Shown here: positions 10,262 through 20,798 of the stretch, one piece after another
How positions within the stretch are numbered: the stretch's first letter is position 1
Layout of the letters: each line of letters begins with the position of its first letter
Origin: Marsupella aquatica
Lineage: Eukaryota > Marchantiophyta
Direction of reading: 5' to 3'
Assembly (NCBI GenBank): GCA_973895155.1
Contig: OZ316897.1
Coordinates: forward strand, 6,882,001 to 6,946,000
Length of the DNA: 64,000 nucleotides
Notes under the pieces: generated by a model
What the model was told of the DNA's origin: nothing
The model's database searches: none
What the model saw: only the letters and a program-made list of their open reading frames with translations
Position numbers and translations under genes: made by a program

Positions 10262-13200
10262 TGTGGTGCGTCCCCTGCCTCCCCAAACCAAAGAAACCCC
10301 CTTGCTCAAGCCGATTCCCATAGGTTTCGTCCTTGGCAAGGCCGTTTCCGCGGCTTAGCGGCATGGGACGCTGCTAATTTCTCCTTCAACTACTTCTCTT
10401 AACATTTTACACACATATACTGGACAGATCCTTCATTGGGTCATGAGATACTTAGCCGGCCTATTCTAGTCCCTCCCTTGTATTCCTCTCCTGGTCTTCC
10501 ATTAGGTATGTTTGGATTCCACCGCCGGAATGATCCCCAATTGGCTTGGTTAAGCCGCTAAGACCTCTCTCAGCTCGACACATCCAACTCTCACTTCCCT
10601 GCTTACTTCTATTCCTCTATTAGTTGATGTGGGCACTCTTCACACAAGTTAATGCGACACACAAATAGCAAAATGACTCCTTCTGACTGAGTTATACCAT
10701 GCACTTGCCATACAAACAGTACATCTCATACACAAGCTCTGCGAACTAAGCCGTGAGGCCAACTCTATTCAGTTCTTAGGTATGAGGAAACATGAATATA
10801 CACAAGGGTCACTGTATAACTAACCGACAGCTTCTCTTACTACTTGATCCCAGCCCTGCTGGTGCAACTAAAAACTTGCTAAAGAAGAGGCCCTGAACTC
10901 CCCGCAGCCCAGGTACTTATCCTGGTTGTGGATCCGCCTGATTCCTTGCAGCGTAAGCCTAATCTATTGTAATCTACCTAACTATAATTTACCTATGTAC
11001 AGCGAGGCAGGAGCACAAGTGTCGGCCTCAGCATCGGTCACGGCCGTTGATACGGCTACGGCCTCCCCGACATGTTCTAGTGGAGGATCCGGTACCTCGG
11101 CAGCATTATTGGTTCTCCCAGCCTCGGCCTTGCCATCTCCATTTCCTAGGACTAGTGGATCCACCGCCGTGCCGATGCCGGAGATTGGTGTCGGGTTTAT
11201 CTTCTCGGTCACAACGGCTTGAGAAGCCATATAACTTCCAGACCTAGAAGGTTTCCGCTTCTTCTTCTTCCCTATTTCGACAGCCGGTTCCTTCCCCTTG
11301 CCACTTACCTCCGGCACCGGGGTGAGTGTCCCGGCTTGTCCTGCGGCCAATACTACCCCTGGTAACTGGGTTCCCCCAATTGGAGTTGGACCTGATGAAG
11401 CCAAGCATTTAAATACTGTGGCTTGTGTCTTCAGCCGCTCCGTTTGGTTGTCGGCCCGCCGCTGTAGGTTCTCCATCTTCCTCGTGATTTCCTCCAACTC
11501 CTCCTGGGTCTCGTCTAGGTCCTTGCGTGCCTCCTCCAGCTCCTTATTGGCTTCCTCCAATTATTTCTTTAAGGTAGCCCTCTCCTCCTGGGTTGCTCTT
11601 AGCTCCTTACCGAGCTCCGTTACGACCACAGACTCCATCTTATTCATCTTGGCATAAGTCTGGTCGAGCTGGTCGTCCTTTTCACGCAGGTCGGCCTTGA
11701 AGCTGGCTGTCAGGGACGCAAGCTCCTGCTGCAGCGTAATAATCCCTTGATAGGATTTCCCTAACTCTGCTTCCTTCTGCTCAAGGGCTCCCCTTTCAAC
11801 GCCCTCTCCCTTCTCTGAGTCTCCGCCATGGTCCGGTTGTTGGCGGTTAAATGGGCCTCCTCTGCGTCCCTTAGCTCCCGCTTCCATTTCTCTCTTTCTT
11901 TGATTGCGCCGGTCAACTCTCCTTGGGTCCGAGTCAGTTTATCTTTGATAATCTGATTGTCAAACTGAGCGATATCCAACTGCCCCTGCATGATGTTTAG
12001 CTCATGCCGCTTAATCCGCAACTCATCTTGGGCTTTCTTGGCCGCCTTCAGGTCTTCCACCTCGGCTTCCATCTCCCTAAGCCGTCGGATGACCTCGTCC
12101 TTCTTGCTTCTCTCCAAGGCCACCGCTTCTTCTAATCGGTGCTTTTCCAACATCCCCCTCTGGAAAAAGGGTCCCTGCTCCAACTCCTCCCCAAAGATGC
12201 TGAGCGCTAGGTCCCCACACATCTCCCCGTACTCCATGGCTCTATCCTTAGCATAGGTGGAGTAACTAGAAGTCATCGGCATCAACCACCGCGGCCTCTG
12301 CTCCCAAGCCGTCTTGCGGATTTCTTCTACGGTGGCAAGAGGGTTGCTTCTTTTTTTGGCAAGCCGCCTGATGTCCTCCGGCCAATCTCCTCTTGGTAAA
12401 TCCTTCTCTCTAGCCAGGGCTGCCTTCTCTTCCTCCCTAAGTCGCTCCTGAAATTTTTGTGCCATCTGCTTTATGCCGTTAAAGCTCGGGGGAGCAACCT
12501 CTGGTGGGGGAGACTCGGGGTTACTCTGTTGGGTGGGGTCCCCTCGAACTACTCTTGGAAGCGTGGGGATAAATCGGCCACAGGTCCTTACTCCTGGAAC
12601 ATGATGATCGGACCCATAGCCGGAGTTATCATTGTTGTAGTCCTCCACCGCCTCCTCCACTACTTGGACTCCCGGCTCCTCTGCCTCTGATTCAAGGCTT
12701 GAGGCTCCCACGTACATTCGCACTCCCGGCTTGTGTTCCGGCCTCAATCTCTCCTTGGTTCCGGTAAAGGGGTTTTCCCTTCTGAGTTAGCTTAGGTCGA
12801 CCTTTGGGGCAGCGTCCTGTATTGGTGCCGTTGCTGTTGCTGTTGCCGTTGCCTTTCTCTTTTCCTTCTCCAGCAATTTCAGCAGATTTTGCATGCCTGG
12901 TTGCTGCATTGGCAAGTCTTCTTTCCTTGGCCTAAACACCTGCTCGATCGTCGGACTGTCGGGCTGGTTGGGCTTCTCTGGTGCCGGCCCCTACTCTGGA
13001 ACTTCCTCCGATGCCCTTACCGATAGGGGAAGTACTGGGGCAAAGATTTGACTTTTGGCATACCGGCACAACAACGGCATGTGATAGCCAAGCCGGGACA
13101 CGCTTACCACGCCGATCACCTGCTGTTCCTCCTTCAAGATCTTCTTCAGTTGGTTGAGGAGGTACCCGTTGTAATCCCGGCTTGGGTCTAGCCTTTCTGC

Positions 13201-13969
13201 CAGGTAGACCTGAGCCTTGCCGATCTCTGCCCTCGGCAAGTTACAATGCATGGTCACTCGCAAGAAATCAATCATCTCTCCGATGTGCGGGTTGGTGCAG
13301 GTGTTCCGGAAGAAGCCATTCTTCGTTGATGGTCCTGGGAACGACCGGAACTCCTTGTTAGGTAAGGTCTTCTTGGTATCAACCTTGGTCTTATTACCCA
13401 TCGGCAAGCCAAACACCTCAGCAATCACCCGGGGAGTGAGATAGAAATCCTTCCCATACACCCTCGTGGAATTGGTCTCGGGTTCCCATGATCCCACGAA
13501 TTCTAATAAGTTTGAGTCCGGCACCTTTGGCTTCAGCCATGGTAATCTTACGAAGGCTTCCAAGCCGGATCCGGCCATGAAGCCCTGGTACTTCTTGGTC
13601 TGCATGGCCGTAAAGCATGCATCCTCCTCCCGTGCAAAGTGTAATTGCACTTCCTCCGGTAGGGTCGCCGCCCAGCCTTTCCAGGTGTCATCGTTTGTTG
13701 GAATGGCATTGATGGGATCGATCTCTTCCTCTTCGGCTTCTCCCTGCCTGCTGCTCTGCTGCTCTGCTGCTTTGCTGCTCTGCTGCTCTGCTGGCTTCCT
13801 TGGTGATGTCAACCTCGTTCTTTTTGCCGGGGTGGCCTCTTCGTTGTTGTTTCCTTTCCTCTTCATCTAAAGGTCGTCGAGCTGATTGGCAGTAGGAGTC
13901 CACAAGAACTCGGCCTTGATAAGTTTAAACTATTTAAACTGGCTTAATGATTCCTGGCTAGGCATCACA
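10262..13969 (-). repeat. 3' LTR of Ty3 element AB (3.7 kb)
   Basis: On the minus strand it begins TGTGATGCC at 13969 and ends GCACCACA at 10262, the same ends as the element C LTRs. It is nearly identical over long stretches to the 37415-48737 LTR but shorter, owing to internal deletions: one near 11020 removes the 3' part of ORF-X, and others near 13870-13930 remove its N-terminal part. The conserved stem-loop lies at 10516-10531. Confidence 0.85.
10982..13866 (-). pseudogene. ORF-X (LTR-encoded coiled-coil protein), AB 3' LTR copy
   Basis: The frame starts at MKRKGNNNEEATPAKRTR (13866), which is internal to the full protein; the upstream part is deleted. It contains the globular domain (FVGSWEPETNSTRVYGKDFY, then VIAEVFGLPMGNKTK) to about 13000. 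After a stop near 12990 come coiled-coil segments in several frames (12747-11761, 11887-11561, 11560-10982). A deletion near 11020 fuses the C-terminus to downstream LTR sequence. Compare the intact layout in element C at 49111-52287. Not functional. Confidence 0.75.
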
Positions 13970-16062
13970 TAGCTCCCCACTTAATTGTGAAGCGTCCTCG
14001 CGAACAACTTCATCTTCGTCCATATAGTATTTCTTGAGGCGGTCGTAATGGATGCAAACTGGGTACACCTCTCCCGTAATGTTGGCCAATTGCACGAGGC
14101 CATTGGAGAACTTCATGGTTACTCTAAAGGGTCCTAACCAGCGAGTGTAAAGTTTACCTGGAAACCTATTATACCTACTGTCATAAAGTAATACAAGATC
14201 TCCTGTGTGAATACTAACTAGTTTCAACTTCTTATCATATTGTTGCTTCATGGTATTCTATCTATATTCTACTCTCTCAGCTGAAATCATTCTTGCCTCT
14301 TCTAAAGCTTCTAACCTATACTCTCGCTCCTTTAGGCTTTCCTCCTCTGAAGATCTCTCCTCAATTGTAACTTGAAATGTAGGAATCTCAAGTTGCATCG
14401 GTACCAGGGCTTCCTGCCCAAAGGTTAAGAAAAAAGGTGTATGACCGGTAGTGGATTTATAGGCTAAATTGTAAGCAAAAACAGCAGCAAACAATTTATC
14501 ATCCCAATCGAGTTTGTTTTGAGCTACGGTTTTGTTCAATATCTTTCCTATAATTCCATTGGCTCGTTCTGTCAACCCATTTGCCTTTGGGTGGTAGGGA
14601 GTAGTAGGCCTATGTCTAACTAAATACTGCTCATTTAAACGACTAATTATATCATTCAAAAAATGGGTTCCTCTATCACTAACTAATTCTAGGGGTGCGC
14701 CATACTTGGTGAAGATTTGCTCATACATGAATCGAGCCGTAGTAATTGCATCATTCTTGGTTATCGGCCTGGCCTCTACCCACTTAGTTGCATAATCCGT
14801 GGCCAAGATTATGTACTTGTTTCTTCGAGGATGAGTCAATGGTTTCAGGGGTCCGATGTAATCAATACCCCACTTCTCAAATGGTGCCAGAGGTAGAATA
14901 GGGTGCAGTGGATGTCTTGTGGACGCCCTTGGTCCTCCGCTCGTTGACAAGGATCGCATTGTTGGATAAACTTATAGACATCCTTGTGCAAGGTGGGCCA
15001 CCAGTAACCGGCATTTAATATCTTTTTAGAAGTGGTTATTGGAGCGAAATGCCCCCCGGCCTCCTCTCCATGCCTAGCTCGTAAGTCTCGTTTTACTTCT
15101 CCCTCCTCCAAACACCTTTGAATTGTGCCACTGATTCCATGCCTGTGTAGTACGCCCTTAATGCACTGATACTGTCTGACCTTCCGCCGAAAGACTGCGG
15201 CTTGCTCTCGGCTTAGCCCTGGCTGTAATCTGGAAGTGCTGAGAAATTGTAAAATCTCAGGGTACCATGTATCAGCTCTTTCCACAACGAATAGCTCCTC
15301 GTCGGGAAATCGATCGTCGATGCAATCCGTGGCAGGTTCACCTATGATCCTTGAAAAGAAGTCGGCACTGGCATGTTGCTTTCTCGGCTTGATTTTTAGC
15401 TCGTAGTCAAATTCCTATAATAGCAAAATCCATCTTGCTACCCTACCTGTAAGGTCCGGCTTATTTACTAGGTACTTCAAACTTTCATGATCGGTATGAA
15501 AGATTACCTTGTACCCTAGTAGATAATGCCTAAACATTTTACATGAATAAATGACTCCTAATGCTTCTCTTTCTGTGGTGGAGTAGTTTCGTTTGGCATC
15601 GGCAAGCTGGCGGCTTGCAAAGTATATGGGATGGTCCCTTCCTTTCTCATCCAACTGACTTAGTACTGAGCCGATACAGAAGCCTGAGACATCTACAAAG
15701 ACATGAAAATCCTTGTTCCAGTTTGGTGCTATCATGACTGGGGCCTCTACTAACATCTGCTTCAATTCCACTACTGCTGTTACTCATTCTGGTGTGGGTT
15801 CGAAGTCTGCACCTGCCTTGAGCATGTTGGTTAATGGTAAGGCTAGCTTGGCAAAATCCTTGATGAACCAGCGATAATAACCAATGCACCCCAAGAAGGA
15901 TCTCACATCTTTTATGTTCTTAGGTTGCATGATATCTAGCCACACTGCTAGCTTACCTTTGTCAATCTCAATGCCCTTCTTTGATACCTTGTGACCTAGT
16001 AGCACACCTTCTGTTACTCCAAAGAAACATTTATCGGGGTGTAACTTGAGACCTACCTCTCT
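13958..16062 (-). pseudogene. Ty3 pol: RT end, RNase H and integrase (AB)
   Basis: Reading leftwards: the RT C-terminus (LLGHKVSKKGIEIDKGKL), RNase H (FHVFVDVSGFCIGSVLSQL, HTDHESLKYL), the zinc-binding region of integrase, then the integrase core with WGIDYIGPLKP, LVSDRGTHF and PKANGLTERANG supplying D, D and E. The C-terminal WLGPFRVT and LKKYY blocks follow, without a chromodomain. Stops include TGA near 15784 (CGA in element C) and TAG near 15415 (CAG in C). The final codons run into the LTR at 13969. The piece ends at 16062, where element E entered. Confidence 0.85.
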
Positions 16063-16067
16063 GCATC

Positions 16068-18724
16068 TGTCACGCGATTGACATGGCTCTTAACACCAAA
16101 AATGTCACTATGGGTGCCAAAACCATCTCCTTGTACCTGAGGATCACGAAGGGATGTTGTGAAGGCCGGTAAACACCAATTTATGCCCTTAACACCAGAC
16201 TATCATAGCAAGACTCTATCACACATCACCCAAGCTCAATCCCAAGGAACCAAGGTTGGGGATCAGATCTGCGCTCATGATAGTTCTGGTGAGAAGGGGT
16301 CTTCATATCGGGCCCATACACACAGGGCCTAGCGCTACGGTGCGCATAGGTCTATACGTATGCTTACTGTCATAGGTATGTTTCTATTCCGCATCCGGAA
16401 TGTACCCATAAACCAGTGACTCCTGACTGATTCCCGGCTTAGGGACTTCTAAGCCATTGCCCCACCACTCTGCCATTCCACTCTTAGCTATCAGAGCTAT
16501 GACAATCCTCACCTAGCCCGCTTCAATGCACCCTGTACACCTCTCGATGGCGCTGCTAGTCCCATCATACACTCAGATTGCCTCACACGCACACACATCC
16601 ATGAGAGAAATGAGGCCTGAGAGGAAAACTCAATTAGATTCAAAGATGTGCACAATAGTTCACTGAGAACACTTGATCCGAACACTAGGGCCGAAGGCTG
16701 TCTCCTCCAGATTGTGACGTGCTTGTCCTGCAAGCCCCGTGCTTGCCATGCAAGCTCAATCCTGAACCTGAGCCCGGCTCACTCCAGATTGCAACGGCAG
16801 ATTGGACTCGAACCAATCCCGTACTTGCCTTGCAAACTCAATCCTGAACTCAACCTCCTTCACTGCACTTCATTCTTGGGGGCACATACAGATCTCACAC
16901 CTCCAATTCAGAACGTCAAGTTACGCATGCATAGTTGACTTGACTTCAAAGCTGGTACCAGGCCTAACGGCGATCTACCCCAGACTGCAATGAGGCCCGG
17001 CCTCACGCTTGCCCTGCAAGCTCAGCTCTGGCCATAGATCCCTTAGTGCTCTCCACCAGACAAAGGCCGGGACTCCCCATGGATCACGTAGCCTTGCCAG
17101 ACTGAACTGTAAATGCTCCTCCTGCTGCCCCTTAATCAGTACCTCAGCCTCCCTAATGTGCCCACCGCAAATCAAATTGAAATCCTCCCCACAGTTTACA
17201 ATCACCAATACATCACCTATCACCAAGGCTCTGTATCGGGGGAAAAGACCCAGTTGTGCTGCCCACTAGAAAGAGCCACAATCCAGCTCGCAAACCTAGC
17301 AACCCGTTGCTGTGAAGCTTGGCTGATTACTCCCTGAGTAATAGCACAACCAAGCTCTCCCCAACACGCAGCGTCCAAGTCCAGCCTTGCTTGCACAGAG
17401 CTCCTCCCTGCTGCTCAGTCTAAGTGAGATCACACAACTGAAGTCCCCCCCCTGCCTCTACCGGGGGGCTGCTCTATATACTCTCATACTGAGCCCAAAT
17501 GGGTGGATACTACGCTGCTGGAGCCCCATCCCAGCCCTAACAGAGCCGCCACTATCTCTAACTACTGAACCCTAACTCGCAACTTTATTTCTATCTCGAA
17601 TTGGCTATGTACTTCGGATTTGGCCCTCCTCCATGGTTTTCGCGAGCTTGCGCCTCCTCTCCTGATTTCTCTATTCAACCATTTGCTGCGTGGATAGCAG
17701 CGTTGGAAGCGGCTTGAGCTCCTCTTTCCAACGAGGTCAATTATAGCCGATTTGGTCAAATACACAGAGAGTTATGCCCCCGCAACCGAGAGGGGATACT
17801 CACTGCTGTGCTAACCCGAGTTACATAGCTAACCCGAGTTCGGCTAACCTAGCTATCCTATCTAACCCGAGTAGAGCTAACCCGTGGTCTCGGGTTAGGC
17901 CGCTACCCGCTATCCACTAACCGCTAACCTAAGCTGAGCCCAAACCCGAGCTTACCTATGCTAACCTGAGCCCGAGTTTAGGCTAACCCAAGTTAAGTCT
18001 AACCCGGGATCAATCTAATCCGAACCCGGATTAAGCCTAAGCTGAAGCTGTGCTTACTTGAGCTAAGCTGAAGCCGTGCTTACCTAAGCTAAGCTGAAGC
18101 CGTGCTTACCTAACCTAAGCCGTGGCCGAGCTTGGGTTAACCCGAAATTGAAGCCAAATCCGCTAATTCCGGCCACAAGTTAACCCGTCACACTAATCAG
18201 GCCGTATCTTCCTTAATACACCTCCGTTTCCCGAGTGTTTTATATCGATTTTACTCGCCTTGACCAGATCTTTCCAATGCTCTTTATAGATCCGGATTTG
18301 GTGACATATTGAAAGAGATATGGTTGCCGACCACCCGCGACATAGCCTTTTATTTCCCTAACATTCTAAGACTAGACTATGAACCACTAACCTAACTAAC
18401 AAAATGAAGCTACACACCCAAGACATTCAAATTTTATCATGAGAACAATCACCATACCACACAGCTTCATATTCAGTTATGGAGACTCGCTTCCTCCTCT
18501 CTTCCCCAACTTCTCCTTTGTGGCCTTGACAGTGACTACCTCAACTGTGTCTGCCTTGGTTGTGCAGTCTTCAAGCTGAAATACCTTCATCCCTACTCTT
18601 AACGCCATGATTGCCCTTATTCTTGCCAGCTTGCTAATTGTTATGCAGTATCAATAGCTACTCCTTGCATACAGCAACCTAGTTACTCAGATTATAGAAT
18701 AAGGACCATGTCATCAGTGTCACA
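16068..18724 (-). mobile_element. Element E: LTR derivative with GCATC duplication
   Basis: Flanked by GCATC (16063-16067 and 18725-18729), it interrupts the RT frame exactly. On the minus strand it begins TGTGACACTG, as element D does. The LTR proper seems to end at 16103 (GTGACA) and is followed by TTTTTGGTGTTAAGAGCC, a primer-site-like sequence resembling the one after the AB and C LTRs, and then by a final CGCGTGACA. The element therefore looks like one LTR plus a stub of internal sequence and the last bases of a second LTR, left by a deletion. No protein gene is supported. The conserved stem-loops are at 16386-16401 and 16436-16455. Confidence 0.7.
17800..18200. repeat. CTAACCCGAG-rich degenerate repeats in element E
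   Basis: This stretch is dominated by variants of GCTAACCCGAG and by about three tandem copies of a roughly 24-base unit beginning AAGCTGAAGCCGTGCTTACC (18050-18120). There is no ORF of note. It occupies the 5' half of the LTR on the minus strand. Confidence 0.65.
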
Positions 18725-18729
18725 GCATC

Positions 18730-18927
18730 TCATGAAGGTTTTTCTGAGGTATTTAGCATGTTTCGATGCCTTCCCAAACACTGCAAAGTCATCAATGAAG
18801 ATTTCCATGAATTTTCTCAAGTAGTCATGAAAAATGTTCACCATTAATCGTTGGAACATAGCTGGTGCGTTACAGAGTCCAAACGGCATACGATTGAAGA
18901 CGTAAATCCCCCATTCCGTGATGAAGG
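18730..18927 (-). pseudogene. Ty3 reverse transcriptase core fragment (AB)
   Basis: This fragment encodes FITEWGIYVFN, RMPFGLCNAPAMFQ and the catalytic FIDDFAVFG box (a YxDD variant), ending at FMRC where element E begins. To the right, the frame stops at 18927, where MULE copy 2 starts, and resumes at 29490. It is the middle of the RT domain. Confidence 0.85.
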
Positions 18928-19157
18928 GTAATTGTAACGTGCGAGCAAACAGTAGAATTTTTGCTCGCACGGGCAAGATTTCACCTTGTGTTGGGGCCCA
19001 AAAAAGGTCTGGAATATTCCTCGCTAGCATGGAGACCCTATTCGATCAGTAAATATTGACGGCTACCCATGGACGATTCTAGTCCCGTGAACACACTAGA
19101 TCCATTTCCGACCAATCAAAATGACATTTCTTCAGGCCAGCGAACCCTTTCTTCAGG

Positions 19158-19173
19158 CCAGCAAAATTGCTAG
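19158..19173. repeat. Copy-2 palindrome near left end
   Basis: CCAGCAAAATTGCTAG is a degenerate version of the copy-2 16-mer CTAGCGANNTCGCTAG. It lies in the left non-coding region (18970-19709), where I otherwise see only AT-rich sequence and a possible leader for the small gene. Confidence 0.5.
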
Positions 19174-19709
19174 TCTAATGACGCCAACACATTGAGCCAC
19201 TCAAACGAGGTACGGTCTCCACGTACAGGCTTCCACATGTGAAAATTCCCACCCAAAGAAGAGTAATAATAAAAAAGTACTGTGCAATTCCCGCGTGAAA
19301 AGAATCAACGTCTCATTACTGTCGAGGAAAGGAGGATTAAGGCCGTTTGGACACTAATTAAATCACTTGCAAGTGAACTGAACACTTACCGTTCTAACCA
19401 GAGGCGAATCCAAGGCGGCAAACCGTCCACTTAAACAAAGCCGCTCACCCAAAAACCACCAGTCTTTCGAATCATTCTTCCGATCACTTCCACCGCGTCC
19501 GACTCGAGCTCTTTCATTCGGAACTGCTATCAGTGTTCCAAGTAGTCGAGATCCAGATCAGGTTAGCGCGGGTCTTTGGTTCTGAGATGTTTTCAGTGAA
19601 TCACTCTCCGACAAGGCATGACATTCATCGTATTTCATCGTGAATAGTGTTTCCATTTGTTGAATGCCGTTCTTCTAAATCACTGTTTGGGTTTTGTAAG
19701 TGCAGAGAA

Positions 19710-20136
19710 ATGTCAGGGGTTCCAAGCAATCCTCCTCAGGGGAAATGGCAACTTGAGATCCGTCGTTACAACCCGGCGACGGATGGCCCGCTAGAAGATG
19801 ACTCTCCTCCAAAGCAGAAACCCGATGCAGAGACTGTGAAGGTCTCCGCAAACAGCAGTCCCAACTGCACTCGGTCAATCTGTTGGATCGTCATCATCAT
19901 TGAGGAGAACACCGACTCCTCCAAAGTTAATCCAAGTAGCGAAGTCTCCACCGAAGCCAAAGGTGGATACCACACAGCGCGAGGTTGTATTGAAGAGGAA
20001 GAGGCTCGTAGAAGAGGAGCAGTATTGGATTGAGAGGGAGATCTATGACTACTGGACCGAGGAACGCCTCGCCTCTTCGGATTACGATTCTGAGTCAAAC
20101 ACTGACTCCAATGCATGGAAGGCGGCCAGCCCCTGA
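19710..20136 (+). pseudogene. Small charged hypothetical gene, MULE copy 2
   Basis: ATG 19710 opens MSGVPSNPPQGKWQLEIRRY. The composition continues naturally only after switching frame near 19850, into a Lys/Arg/Glu-rich segment (LKRKRLVEEEQYWIEREIYD) that stops at 20136. A frameshift or an unrecognised intron is therefore needed. No domain is recognised. It converges on the transposase gene, leaving a palindrome-bearing gap between them. Confidence 0.4.
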
Positions 20137-20321
20137 GGGGAGAGTCAGGTTGTGGGTTTACTAAATGTTTCGTAGTTACAAGCGAATGACATGTCCTCAT
20201 GTACTTTCAATATGTATGAGAAGTAAAGTTTGGGTGTTACTGTCCTTTCTATGCGTTGCTTTGGAATGTCATTTTGTACATAGTACGTTTATTTGGGAGA
20301 CACAGTTGGACCCTTCCCAGA

Positions 20322-20647
20322 CTAGCAATATCGCTAGTATAGAACTGCCTCTACATTTCAGATCAATCTTCGATGTGTTCATCTTAGATAATCAATTCGA
20401 CAGAGTATTACCACAATAACTTCAGGGAACACTTCCCTCCCAAGAATACATCCTGTCAGTCTACTGTAAACTTTATTGCATCCTAAATTCCGTTGATCAG
20501 ACTAGCGATCTCGCTAGCAAAAAACTGGCGTCATTTTAATGATCAAACCTTGAACTCTATACATACTTGTTGATAGGTTAACACGGCTGGAAGTCGGATG
20601 TTTCTGTCTGGATGTATCAGACTTCCTAAGACTAGAGAGATCGCTAG
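20322..20647. repeat. Three copy-2 palindromes between convergent genes
   Basis: CTAGCAATATCGCTAG (20322-20337), CTAGCGATCTCGCTAG (20502-20517) and CTAGAGAGATCGCTAG (20632-20647) lie in the 20137-20798 gap. All three are directly preceded by AGA, so the conserved element may be longer than the palindrome. Confidence 0.8.
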
Positions 20648-20798
20648 CCATATACAACGAACTCAAAAACCATAAAAGTTACCATTATGGACCTTGCTAA
20701 CATTATGATTCACTCGGTGAAAACAGATTGATATTTGTGAAACCACAAACTCGAGTAATCCATCCCACCACCCTATAATTAGCATCACCAATAAACGA

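Noticed and set aside
17387-17575. ORFs of 60-96 codons in element E as genes
   Set aside because: They are short, low in complexity and have no recognisable motif or family support.
18692-19030. An independent 112-codon reverse transcriptase gene
   Set aside because: Its first third is MULE terminal sequence read by chance. Only 18730-18927 is RT, a split piece of AB pol.
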